Below are positions 26,895 through 35,606 of a stretch of DNA of 64,000 nt, piece by piece (within the stretch, counting starts at the first letter, position 1; every line of letters starts with the position of its first letter). The position numbers were made by a program, and so were the translations under genes. Origin of the DNA: Iodobacter sp. (GTDB taxonomy: Bacteria; Pseudomonadota; Gammaproteobacteria; Burkholderiales; Chitinibacteraceae); contig NZ_JANXSO010000017.1 in the NCBI RefSeq assembly GCF_025352645.1, positions 62,001-126,000 of the forward strand. The letters are read 5' to 3'. The notes beneath the pieces were generated by a model that saw only the letters and a list, made by a program, of their open reading frames with translations, had not been told where the DNA came from and searched no databases.

Positions 26895-27464
26895 TTAACC
26901 GCCAATGCCCAGCAATGCCAACAGCCCTAGCAAAGCAAAAACAGCAGCGGCAACAAAACGAACATATCGCAAAATATGCATCCGCGCCGCAATCCACTTA
27001 CCCACAAACACGGCAGGCACATCGGCAATCATCATGCCTAAGGTAGTGCCTGCAATCACCGCCCATAGTGGTTGGTATTTAAGAGCCAAGGCAACGGTAA
27101 CAACCTGAGTTTTATCGCCGATTTCGGCCAAAAAGAACGCCACAGCGGTGGCCAAGAACGCACCATAGGGCTTGATTTGGGCTTCTTCTTCACCCATCTC
27201 ATCGGGAATCAATGCCCAAACGGCAATGGCTAAGAAGCCTAAGCCAATCACCCAACGCAAAACAGCAGGCGACACTAAGCCCGCCACTTGCAGCCCAAGC
27301 CAGCCCGCAGCAAAGTGATTAAGTACAGTCGCAACAAAGATGCCCAGAATAATAGGCAAAGGGCGTCGAAAGCGCGCAGCCAAGATTAACGCGAGTAATT
27401 GCGTCTTATCGCCGATTTCGGCAATGGCTACTACACCAGTAGAAATAAGGAATGTATCAATCAT
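26895..27464 (-). CDS. TMEM165/GDT1 family (UPF0016) cation transporter, probable Mn exporter
   Basis: A 189-residue membrane protein with six predicted helices and the two hallmark E-x-G-D-K-T motifs: AEIGDKTQLLA near residue 17 and AEIGDKTQVVT near residue 117. Bacterial members (MneA/MntX group) export Mn2+. The start at 27464 is chosen because it begins the first helix; the longer open frame to 27704 runs through the riboswitch. Regulation by Mn2+ is indicated by the yybP-ykoY element upstream. Confidence 0.92.
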   Translation of the reverse strand: MIDTFLISTGVVAIAEIGDKTQLLALILAARFRRPLPIILGIFVATVLNHFAAGWLGLQVAGLVSPAVLRWVIGLGFLAIAVWALIPDEMGEEEAQIKPYGAFLATAVAFFLAEIGDKTQVVTVALALKYQPLWAVIAGTTLGMMIADVPAVFVGKWIAARMHILRYVRFVAAAVFALLGLLALLGIGG

Positions 27465-27540
27465 TGAGTTGTGTTTCCGGGGCGGGCAGGATAGAGGTCG
27501 CGCAGCATTGCCCACCCCGGGAAATGCTGAACGAACCTCA

Positions 27541-27690
27541 GGTCTTGTCAAGTTGACCCATATTCTGCGTTCAGAATACAGCTCCAACCGAATACGCCAT
27601 GGATCAAACAATCCAAGTATGTTGACGTATTCCCCGCAAACAGTTCTTTCAAACTCGCTGCAGGCGACTACTCCCCCGAAGACCAAAGCG
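27541..27690 (-). promoter_or_regulatory. yybP-ykoY manganese riboswitch
   Basis: On the minus strand, upstream of the TMEM165-family gene, the element starts CTTTGGTCTT then GGGGGAGTAGTCGCC, contains GTCAACATACTTGG in the middle and ends CAAGACCTGAGG. GGTCTT at the 5' end pairs with AAGACC at the 3' end to close helix P1. These match the conserved parts of the yybP-ykoY family, which senses Mn2+. A further stem (AGCATT ... AATGCT around a C/G-rich core, about 27505-27530) lies between the aptamer and the start codon and may be the expression platform. Confidence 0.88.
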
Positions 27691-27767
27691 CGGATTTTAA
27701 CCACCAGTCATGCATGCTGCAATCCCAGATTACAAAAACCGTCCGTACAAACTACTATTTACATATC

Positions 27768-28244
27768 TCAAATGACCGTTTTAATGTGATTTAGCAGTGC
27801 GGCACACCCTGCCTCTACTTGATCTAATACCGCCTCAAACCCAGCAGCGCCGCCATAATAAGGATCTAACACCTCACTTTGAGTGGGCACAGGGGCAAAG
27901 GATAAAAATAATTTCACCCGCGACTGATATTCTGGCGGGCATTGCCGTTGTAAATCCTTTAAATGGCCATTATCCATCGCCAAAATCCAATCAAACTCAG
28001 CAAAATCGCTCTGCTGTACGCTGCGGGCGCGCAAAAAAGACAAGTCAAAACCACGTTTTTGAGCATGGCTTTGCGCACGCCGATCTGGCGGCTCCCCAAT
28101 GTGATAATTCTGCGTGCCGGCAGAGTCCACTTCAATGGCATGACTTAGCCCCGCATCTTTCACCCATTGCCGCATCACCCCATCGGCAGTAGGGCTTCTA
28201 CAGATGTTTCCGGTGCACACAAAAATCACCTTAACTTTTTTCAT
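27768..28244 (-). CDS. Low-molecular-weight protein-tyrosine phosphatase
   Basis: A 158-residue phosphatase. The active-site loop VCTGNICRSP (CX5RS, Cys10) is near the N-terminus and the general-acid aspartate is in the DPYYGG motif near residue 127. It acts on phosphotyrosine or low-molecular-weight phosphates in the cytoplasm. No kinase or exopolysaccharide genes are adjacent, so the substrate is unknown. Confidence 0.93.
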   Translation of the reverse strand: MKKVKVIFVCTGNICRSPTADGVMRQWVKDAGLSHAIEVDSAGTQNYHIGEPPDRRAQSHAQKRGFDLSFLRARSVQQSDFAEFDWILAMDNGHLKDLQRQCPPEYQSRVKLFLSFAPVPTQSEVLDPYYGGAAGFEAVLDQVEAGCAALLNHIKTVI

Positions 28245-29205
28245 TAAAAATTAGCCAATTAAAATAAACATACCGTTTTAAAAAAAATGATGACTGCCAA
28301 TATAAGTTAACAACTTAGCACGCTCTATATGGCAGATATAGAGCCATATCAATGCGGCCCTGCACCGTCGGCATTCAAGATTAATTGATTGCTTTGGTGG
28401 CTTTTGCAAGAAAATATAGGCGCCGCCATGAAACTGACACCATCAGTAATCACATCCGTCAGCAATACGCGCTTAACTTCTTAGTTTTAGACTTCATTAT
28501 TCACCTGGCACTCATCATGCTCGTCATAAACCTAAAGCAAACCTCAAAACACGAATACATTTTTATGTAAAAAATCAATACATTACATTTTAAATTATCG
28601 ATTTAGAGTGTTGTAGAAAAATTCAAAAAAACATCAATCACCATTTTATTCTGTAAATTTACGTCAGCCATAAGTAAATATTTGCCTATATTAACCAGTA
28701 ATCCACACAATACAATTGTAATTGTTAAATAAGAATTTATCGTGTTTCAACATAATTTTTGATAAGCATGGCCTTTCCACATGAGAAATAACCCATAGAA
28801 ATCCCCATTCGCTTTAAAGAAAATAAAAAACAACCTTAATCAGGTTTGCATTCTAGGAGCTGCCCAATATACAGCCGTAAACAATGCCTTCGGCAATAAC
28901 TACGCAATACACCTTATTAGCGCAATCGGCGGCAAATTAGAAATATCTTTCAGTCACTTCGATGCACCATCAGCACCTCCCCCACACATATTAATTTAGG
29001 GGCATTACTGAAAAGTAAAACGGCGCTCAAAGGCTCCGATAACTTTGATCATGGCGGTTGCTTCAGAGGGCCAAGTTTCAAAAACACTTAAGAAAATCTA
29101 TCTACTTGTAGCTTCTTTATTTTTCCGCACCTTCTTTCTGGGTTTTCTCTATACGAAAGCCTGCCGATTAAACGCACAGATTGACTTAACTAAATTGTTG
29201 GCACG
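28245..29205. other. Long intergenic region (961 bp), no supported gene
   Basis: This gap between the divergently oriented phosphatase and exporter genes is A/T-rich in its middle part (about 28560-28830). A frame at about 28806-29000 encodes a protein-like stretch (containing NNAFGNNYAIHLI and closing PPPHILI) but has no start codon, so it may be a gene remnant. Frames at 28385 and 29045 look spurious. The promoter of the downstream cluster should lie here, but no clear -35/-10 pair was recognised. Confidence 0.5.
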
Positions 29206-30462
29206 ATGTCTTCCTTTACCCGCTCGCTATTACCGATTTCCTCCCGCCAGGCGCTGTTTTTTTGTTTACTACTCGCCACGTTTGAACTACTGATTTACGT
29301 CGGCAGCGATATCGTAATGCCCGCCATGTTGTATGTGGTGGCAGACCTTAATGCACCCGTTAGCCATGTGCCTATCGCCTTGAACGCTTATTTGCTAGGC
29401 GGTGTTGCCTTCCAATGGCTAATCGGCCCCTTGTCGGATTGTTTTGGCCGTCGTCCACTGTTGTTAATTGGCGCAACTCTGTTTGCCGTGGCGTGCCTAA
29501 TCACCCCCTTGGTGGGCGATATCTATGTATTTAATGTATTGCGCTTTATTCAGGGTATTGCACTGGGCTTTGTGGTGGTGGTGAGTTACCCCGCGTTGCA
29601 AGAGTCTTTTGAGGAAACCGATGCGGTGCGGCTTATGGCGCTATTGGCCAATATCGCCTTGCTGTCGCCATTATTGGGCCCCTTACTAGGCAGCATGCTG
29701 CTGGAGCTTGTGACGTGGCGAACGCTGTTTGTTGGCGTGGGTGTGAGCGGCATCTTAGTCTTAATCGGGCTGTGGTTTTTTATGCCTGAAACCATCGGTG
29801 TTACGCGTACAGATGGCAGTCGGCTTGAGCCAGCACCACTTAATCTGGCCAGCATTTTGGCAAGTTACCGTGAACTACTGAGCAATGCTCGCTTTATGCA
29901 AGGCAGCTTTGCTCTAGGGCTAATCAGCATCCCATTGATTGGCTGGATTGGCCTTGCACCTTTGCTGCTGATGAATAATCTGGGGCTCAGTTCTATTGCC
30001 TACGGCCTGTGGCAATTGCCCATTTTTGCTGGTTTGATTGCCGGAAATCTAGCTTTAAATTATCTGGTTACCCGCTTTGAACTTGATGCACTGATCCGCT
30101 TATCGCTGTGGCCAATTTTTGGGGGCTTACTCTTTATGCTAGCAGCCACCTTGCTAACCGGCCACTTATTAGCGGTGGTGCTGGGCTTAACGATCTACGC
30201 CTTTGGCATGGGCATTTGCAACGCTACGCTTTATCGGCAAACCTTATTTGCCAGCGAGAGCAGCAAAGGCACCGTTGCCGCCATGTTGGGGATGATTTCT
30301 GTTGCCACTATCGGCCTAGGTAGTTCGGCACTTGCGCTGCTGGGTGCAGGCACCAGCCTGGCTGCTTTCGCCATTGCGGCCAGTATTGGCGCGGGTTTAG
30401 CGCTATGGCCACTGTGCTGCTTACTTAAGCGCCCACCCATAACTGCCTCCGTTACGATTTAG
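29206..30462 (+). CDS. MFS exporter, MdfA-like, at the head of the LuxC/LuxE-type cluster
   Basis: A 418-residue transporter with 12 predicted helices. It resembles MdfA: FELLIYVGSDIVMPAM in helix 1, with the acidic residue important in MdfA, and the motif-A segment GPLSDCFGRRPLL between helices 2 and 3. A second, closer MdfA homologue lies at 42521; the two share many blocks, such as YAFGMGICNA here and YAFGCGLVNA there. It precedes the LuxE-like gene by 48 bases and may export the product of the cluster; that is inference. The ATG at 29206 has no strong Shine-Dalgarno sequence. Confidence 0.85.
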   Translation: MSSFTRSLLPISSRQALFFCLLLATFELLIYVGSDIVMPAMLYVVADLNAPVSHVPIALNAYLLGGVAFQWLIGPLSDCFGRRPLLLIGATLFAVACLITPLVGDIYVFNVLRFIQGIALGFVVVVSYPALQESFEETDAVRLMALLANIALLSPLLGPLLGSMLLELVTWRTLFVGVGVSGILVLIGLWFFMPETIGVTRTDGSRLEPAPLNLASILASYRELLSNARFMQGSFALGLISIPLIGWIGLAPLLLMNNLGLSSIAYGLWQLPIFAGLIAGNLALNYLVTRFELDALIRLSLWPIFGGLLFMLAATLLTGHLLAVVLGLTIYAFGMGICNATLYRQTLFASESSKGTVAAMLGMISVATIGLGSSALALLGAGTSLAAFAIAASIGAGLALWPLCCLLKRPPITASVTI

Positions 30463-30510
30463 TTTTTAACTACCCGCTTCCGTTCATTTATCTTGCCTAG
30501 GAGATCATTT

Positions 30511-31641
30511 GTGGCCTCACTCGTCCATGTCGATGCGCTGTGCGCCATCGAATCCCCCTATCGTAGCGATGCCGCTTGCGATCAGCTGTTTAACGCAGCA
30601 ATGCGCGAGCTCACGGAATATCACTGCGAGGAGTCGCCAGGCTACGCCCAATGGTTAGCGTCCAATGGATGGGATAAGGCGAAGCTGGAAAACGTGAACG
30701 ACTGGTCGAGTTTGCCTCCATTGTTTGCCAATTATTTCAAGCGCCGCTTGGTATTGAGCAAAGCGGGTGAAGAAGCGTTGGAGTTAACGTCATCAGGCAC
30801 CAGCGGCCAAAAAAGCCGCATGCGCTATGACGAGCGCAGCTTGGGTGCCGCCCAAGCAATGGTTGACCGTATCTTCAAGCTATACGGCTGGAATACGCCC
30901 GACACCCCCTGCAATTATCTGTTGTTAAGTTACGAGCCTGCTGGCGCAATCACACTTGGCACCGCCTATACCGACCAGTTTTTGTGCAAATACGCGCCAA
31001 TCAACCGCGCAGTATATGCCTTGCGGCATAACGGCCACGGTAACGAGTTCGACCCGTTTGGGGTAATTAGGGCCTTACAGGAGTTTGCCGAAGAAGGCCT
31101 GCCGGTACGAATCTTTGGCTTCCCTGCATTTTTGTGGTTTGCGCTAGAGCGCATGCGGGAAATGGGCTATCCAGCCCTAAAGCTGCACCCTGATTCATTG
31201 GTATTTCTGGGCGGTGGTTGGAAAACCCACGCCGACCAAATCATCCCTAAAACCATGTTGTATCAACGCTTGGGTGAGCAACTTGGTATTCCAGACGTGC
31301 GCTGCCGAGATGGCTATGGCGCGGTGGAACACCCAGTACCCTATATCGAATGCCCAAAGCATCGCTTCCATATTCCCAGCTATGCGCGCGCCTATATCCG
31401 CCACCCAGCGACTTTAGACACGCAACCATACGGCGCAAGGGGCTTTTTGCATTTCGTATCGCCCTACATCACATCCAGCCCCGCCCATAGCGTGATCATG
31501 AGTGATTTGGCCACCTTACACCCAGGCCATGAATGCGGCTGCGGCATCGAAACCGACTGGTTTGAACTACTGGGACGCGCAGGCACCAGTAAAAGCCGCA
31601 GCTGTGCACTGGCGGCATCTGAATTGATCAAGGAGTCTTAA
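30511..31641 (+). CDS. LuxE-like acyl-protein synthetase
   Basis: A 376-residue adenylate-forming enzyme of the LuxE family, starting with GTG at 30511 behind AGGAG (7-base spacing). The phosphate-binding loop is TSSGTSGQKS (about 93-102). In Vibrio LuxE the acyl group is held on a cysteine close to the C-terminus; here Cys365 in SRSCALAA stands at the equivalent place. The family activates a fatty or other carboxylic acid as acyl-AMP, takes it on the cysteine and passes it to the LuxC reductase. The next gene, two bases downstream, encodes a LuxC-type reductase, so the pair is likely a working acid-to-aldehyde system. Confidence 0.88.
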   Translation: MASLVHVDALCAIESPYRSDAACDQLFNAAMRELTEYHCEESPGYAQWLASNGWDKAKLENVNDWSSLPPLFANYFKRRLVLSKAGEEALELTSSGTSGQKSRMRYDERSLGAAQAMVDRIFKLYGWNTPDTPCNYLLLSYEPAGAITLGTAYTDQFLCKYAPINRAVYALRHNGHGNEFDPFGVIRALQEFAEEGLPVRIFGFPAFLWFALERMREMGYPALKLHPDSLVFLGGGWKTHADQIIPKTMLYQRLGEQLGIPDVRCRDGYGAVEHPVPYIECPKHRFHIPSYARAYIRHPATLDTQPYGARGFLHFVSPYITSSPAHSVIMSDLATLHPGHECGCGIETDWFELLGRAGTSKSRSCALAASELIKES

Positions 31642-31643
31642 GC

Positions 31644-34088
31644 ATGTATCTCGTACAAGGTATCCTTATAAGCCAGACTGGGGCGGATGAAGCATTAGCG
31701 TCCTTACAAACACGGCTAGCAACGACGCTGGCGCAACAGCTGGATAACGAAACGGTATTGGCTTGTGCTGAAAGCTTTGCCCAATGGGTACTGAACGATA
31801 GCGACGCGCTGGGCTTGGATGCCGAAAACCGCACGGCGCTGCACGGCTTCTGCCAACGTGACGCCTTGGCAACTAAGCTAGCCCGAGAGTTAGGCGAAAT
31901 GCCATTTTCGCTGCGCCGCATTGATTACCGTAGCCCGCATTTTGAAAGCTGGCGACCTCTGGGATTGGTCGTACATATCACGCCAGCCAATTCCGCCTTG
32001 CTGGCATTCTTCGCCATGTTAGAAAGCCTGCTGGTTGGCAATATCAACTGGCTACGCCCTAGCAGCAGCGATAACGGACGCACTGCTGCGTTGTTGGCAG
32101 CGTTCCTCAGCCATGACAGCACCGGCACATTAGCAGATTATCTTGCCGTATTACCTTGGCCCAATGCTGATCTAGCTCGCCTATTCAGCCGAGCCGATGC
32201 GGTGTCTGCCTGGGGTGGGGAAGCGGCACTGACGGCGATTCGGCAGCAGTTACCCGCCGGTTGCCGCTGGGTAGACTGGGGACACCGCATCAGCTTTGCG
32301 TATGTAGTGCCCAGCGCCGCAAGCGAAGCGCAGCTCGATGCCTTGGCCGATGAGGTTTGTCGCTTTGATCAACAGGCGTGTTCCAGCCCGCAATGCGTAT
32401 TGATTGATAGCGAAGACCCTGCCGTATTGCGGGAAGTGGGCGAACAGTTGGCCAAAGCACTCTCACGGCGTACCCAGCAATGGCCTGAATTAATTCCTAG
32501 CGAGCAAGAGTCTGCCGAGATCAGCACCCAGCTTGCGTTCGCACGGCTGGATCAAAGCTTCTCCGATGTGCGGGGGCATGTTTGGCAAGGTGAAGGCTGG
32601 CGGATTATTTGGGCACAAACAGCCGCCTTAGTGGCGTCGCCATTATTTCGCACCGTACAACTACGGCCAGTGCCGCGAGCACAGTTGGTGGAGACACTGC
32701 AAGCTTGGCGAACCCGGCTGCAAACCTGCGGCTTAGTGGCACATAACCATGATTTGGCGCAATTAGGCCAGATTTTGCTGGCCGCCGGTGTTAGCCGTGT
32801 GACACCGGTGAGTGCGATGCACGACGGGTATGAAGGCGAGCCGCACGATGGTGTATACGCCCTAGCGCGGCTAACGCGCCGGGTGTCGGTGAGCTTTGCG
32901 GCGGATAAGCTGCCAAACCACGTCACGCTTGACCCACCTCCAGCGGAGCCAGAAGGTTTAGTTACACAGCCGATTATGGATAAGGTTGCTTTCCAGCAAA
33001 CACCGATGACAGAAAATGCCCAATTGTTTTTCCGTAGTGGCGGCAGCAGCGGCAAGCCCAAACTAGCGGGTTTTAGCTATCGCGATTATCACCGGCAAAT
33101 GCAAGCGGCGGCAGATGGCTTGTTTGCGGCGGGCCTTGATCCGGCGAACGATCGAGTCATGAATTTACTCTACGGCGGCAACCTGTATGGCGGCTTATTA
33201 AGCTTTTTCACCATTTTGGACAAATTGTCAGCGGTGCATTTCCCTATGGGTGGCCCGAGCGACGACGATTACAGCGAAATTGCCCAGCTGATTATCGACC
33301 AAGGTGTGAATACGCTGATTGGCATGCCCGGCACGATCCACCATTTGTTTGTGCGGGAAGAGGCTAGGCTGCGCGCTTACGGCGGCATCCAAAAAATCAT
33401 GTTAGGCGGCGAGCACTTGAACCCGCAGCAACGCAAGTTTTTAGCTGGGTTCGGTGTATCGATGATCCGTTCCGCCATTTATGGCTCGGTTGATGCCGGC
33501 CCCTTAGGCCACAGCTGTGGTAGTTCGCCCGATGGCGTATTCCATCTATTGGCCGACACCCAGTGGCTAGAAATTGTGAATACCGAGCAAGACCAAGCCG
33601 CAGCGCCAGGTGTAACTGGTCGCTTGTTATTTACCTCTCGTGCCCGCGAGGGGCAGGCGGTGATACGTTATGAGCTTGGTGATTTAGGCCGTTGGGTGAC
33701 GGGCCCTTGTGAATGTGGGCTGCCCGCGCCGCGATTCGAGCTATGTGGTAGGCACGGCCAGTTGCTGCGGGTAGGAACCCTCTTTTTTAACCCTACGCTT
33801 AGCGCTAAGGCAATAGGCGTACCGCTACAGTTCTTGATTAACTACACCGCCAGCGGCAGAGAGCATTTGGTGGTACAGGTGGAGGGTGATATTGAGCATG
33901 TCCGCCAGTATTTAAGTCAACACAGCGAGCTGGGAGAGGCGCTGAATAACGGGCTACTAGAGATGGAGGTGATCCATAAATTGTCGACGGATTTCCAACG
34001 CCATCCACAAAGTGGCAAAACACCGTTAGTGCTAGATCACCGGCAGCCTGTATTAAGCAACACTGCCGAGCCAGCAGGCGCAGTTTAA
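31644..34088 (+). CDS. LuxC-type acyl-CoA reductase fused to a PaaK/LuxE-like adenylating domain
   Basis: This 814-residue protein has two parts. Residues 1 to about 440 are a LuxC-type acyl-CoA reductase with GLVVHITPANSALLAF (about 107-122), WLRPSSSDNGR and the catalytic cysteine, probably Cys246 in QQACSSPQC. Residues 450-814 are a PaaK/LuxE-like adenylating domain with FRSGGSSGKPK (463-473), YGSVDAGPLG and YELGDLGRW. The reductase half turns an acyl thioester into an aldehyde with NADPH. In bioluminescence operons LuxC and LuxE are separate; this joined form, with a free LuxE beside it, is unusual. The start at 31644 follows AAGGAG directly and tightly; an alternative is not evident. Confidence 0.87.
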   Translation: MYLVQGILISQTGADEALASLQTRLATTLAQQLDNETVLACAESFAQWVLNDSDALGLDAENRTALHGFCQRDALATKLARELGEMPFSLRRIDYRSPHFESWRPLGLVVHITPANSALLAFFAMLESLLVGNINWLRPSSSDNGRTAALLAAFLSHDSTGTLADYLAVLPWPNADLARLFSRADAVSAWGGEAALTAIRQQLPAGCRWVDWGHRISFAYVVPSAASEAQLDALADEVCRFDQQACSSPQCVLIDSEDPAVLREVGEQLAKALSRRTQQWPELIPSEQESAEISTQLAFARLDQSFSDVRGHVWQGEGWRIIWAQTAALVASPLFRTVQLRPVPRAQLVETLQAWRTRLQTCGLVAHNHDLAQLGQILLAAGVSRVTPVSAMHDGYEGEPHDGVYALARLTRRVSVSFAADKLPNHVTLDPPPAEPEGLVTQPIMDKVAFQQTPMTENAQLFFRSGGSSGKPKLAGFSYRDYHRQMQAAADGLFAAGLDPANDRVMNLLYGGNLYGGLLSFFTILDKLSAVHFPMGGPSDDDYSEIAQLIIDQGVNTLIGMPGTIHHLFVREEARLRAYGGIQKIMLGGEHLNPQQRKFLAGFGVSMIRSAIYGSVDAGPLGHSCGSSPDGVFHLLADTQWLEIVNTEQDQAAAPGVTGRLLFTSRAREGQAVIRYELGDLGRWVTGPCECGLPAPRFELCGRHGQLLRVGTLFFNPTLSAKAIGVPLQFLINYTASGREHLVVQVEGDIEHVRQYLSQHSELGEALNNGLLEMEVIHKLSTDFQRHPQSGKTPLVLDHRQPVLSNTAEPAGAV

Positions 34089-34328
34089 TTTGCCTGTAAT
34101 GGGTGATGTACAGAGCTTGGTTGGCTCCTCCACTGAGCAGCAATGCCCAGATGGAGGGTGCAGATCAGCTTAGACCCACACCAGCCTTGGCTGTATCCCT
34201 TTAGAACAGACTCATCACAACAAGCTTTACGGCCTGTAAAAATGAGCGCAACAACAAGCCGCCACGTTACCCTTCTGCTGACAGATGCATGGGCAAAGTG
34301 AATAGACTGCTTGCAGGAAGCTATACAA

Positions 34329-35606
34329 ATGACCCTTCTCATAGAACAGCTCGTGCAGTACGCACGCCAACATTCCCCTTTCTATGCAGCGCTGTACCGA
34401 GACATACCCCGCTCTGGCTGGCAACTCCACGACTTGCCGCTGATCGACCCTGCTTTGTATTGGCAGCAGTCACAAACATTATCGTCCTGGCCGGTACTGA
34501 CCGGCCCCATCCTTGATGGCCATGTTTTTCGAACTGGGGGATCAACCGGTGCTGGCAAGCTGTCGGTGTATTCCCGTGAGGAATGGCGTGATTTTGTGCG
34601 TGCTTTTGGCCAAGGAATGGGCTCGCAGCTAACCCCAGGCGACCGAGTGGCCAATTTGTTTTTTGCGGGCGATTTATACACCAGCTTTTTATTTATTCAT
34701 GGCGCATTAGCGCACTCACCCGTGCCCGTCTGTGAATACCCTTTTACCGGTGCGGTCGAGACCACGCTACTGGCTGAGGCGATTGAAGCCCATCAAATCA
34801 ACGTACTGGCTTGTGTGCCCGCCCAACTATTGCGTTTTGTCAGCCAATTGCTCGAGCGCGGACAAGTGCTCACCAGCGTCACGCTGGTTCTGTATGGCGG
34901 CGAAAGCTTGTTTGAAGAGCAGCTGTCTATGCTGTCGCTAGCCTTGCCAAACGCCCGCTTCGCCTCGGTGGGCTGCGCCAGTGTTGATGCAGGCTTGATT
35001 GGCGCAAGCACACCGGATTGCCTATTGGGCGAGCACCATGTATTTGATGGTGATGCCCTAGTGGAAATCATCGATGAAACCACGGGTAAGCCTATTGAGG
35101 AGGAAGGCCAGACTGGTGTATTGGTTGTGACCAATCTGCAACGGCGCTTGATGCCGCTGATTCGTTATCCAACTGGCGACTTGGCGGTTTGGTGTGAGCC
35201 AACCGATACCAAGCAACGCAAGTTTGCACTTCGTGGCCGCGCCAGTCAGGGATATCGTGTTCGGCTGGGCACGCTCTCGCTATTTCCTGAGGAAATTGGT
35301 GGCATTGTGAAAGCGCATTTAGGCCCAGCGTCTTGGCAATTGTTGCTGGCCCGCGCTGACGGCATGGACAGCTTGACGCTGCGGGTTGCGCCAGATGGCG
35401 GCTTAAGCAACGCCGTAAAAGAAAAGCTTTATACCGCGCTAATAGAGAAATACCCAGCGATGAATACCTTGTCACAGAGAAATCTGCTGCGCTTTGATAT
35501 CGCTTGCCACACGGTTCACAATCTGACGTTTCACCCTCGCTCAGGCAAGTTATTGCGGGTGGTGGACCAGCGCTCCTATGTGGTGCAAGCGGAGCGGCAA
35601 GCATGA
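34329..35606 (+). CDS. PaaK-like adenylate-forming enzyme
   Basis: A 425-residue member of the phenylacetate-CoA ligase-like adenylating family. The phosphate-binding loop is FRTGGSTGAGKLS near residue 66, and YPTGDLAVW and RASQGYRVRLGTLSLFP in the second half are family-typical. ATG 34329 is preferred, with AGGAAG eight bases upstream; a TTG at 34311 also lies in frame. It is separated from the fusion gene by 240 bases with no other gene. It is the third adenylating module of the cluster, so two different acids, or one acid and one amino acid, may be activated. Confidence 0.82.
   Translation: MTLLIEQLVQYARQHSPFYAALYRDIPRSGWQLHDLPLIDPALYWQQSQTLSSWPVLTGPILDGHVFRTGGSTGAGKLSVYSREEWRDFVRAFGQGMGSQLTPGDRVANLFFAGDLYTSFLFIHGALAHSPVPVCEYPFTGAVETTLLAEAIEAHQINVLACVPAQLLRFVSQLLERGQVLTSVTLVLYGGESLFEEQLSMLSLALPNARFASVGCASVDAGLIGASTPDCLLGEHHVFDGDALVEIIDETTGKPIEEEGQTGVLVVTNLQRRLMPLIRYPTGDLAVWCEPTDTKQRKFALRGRASQGYRVRLGTLSLFPEEIGGIVKAHLGPASWQLLLARADGMDSLTLRVAPDGGLSNAVKEKLYTALIEKYPAMNTLSQRNLLRFDIACHTVHNLTFHPRSGKLLRVVDQRSYVVQAERQA

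Noticed and set aside
27464..27704. 80-residue N-terminal extension of the TMEM165-family protein
   Set aside because: The extension overlaps the yybP-ykoY riboswitch and its residues do not resemble the family; the protein begins naturally at 27464.
29045..29293. 82-codon frame overlapping the start of the MFS exporter gene
   Set aside because: It overlaps the exporter by 88 bases in another frame, and its C-terminal half is merely the shifted exporter sequence.
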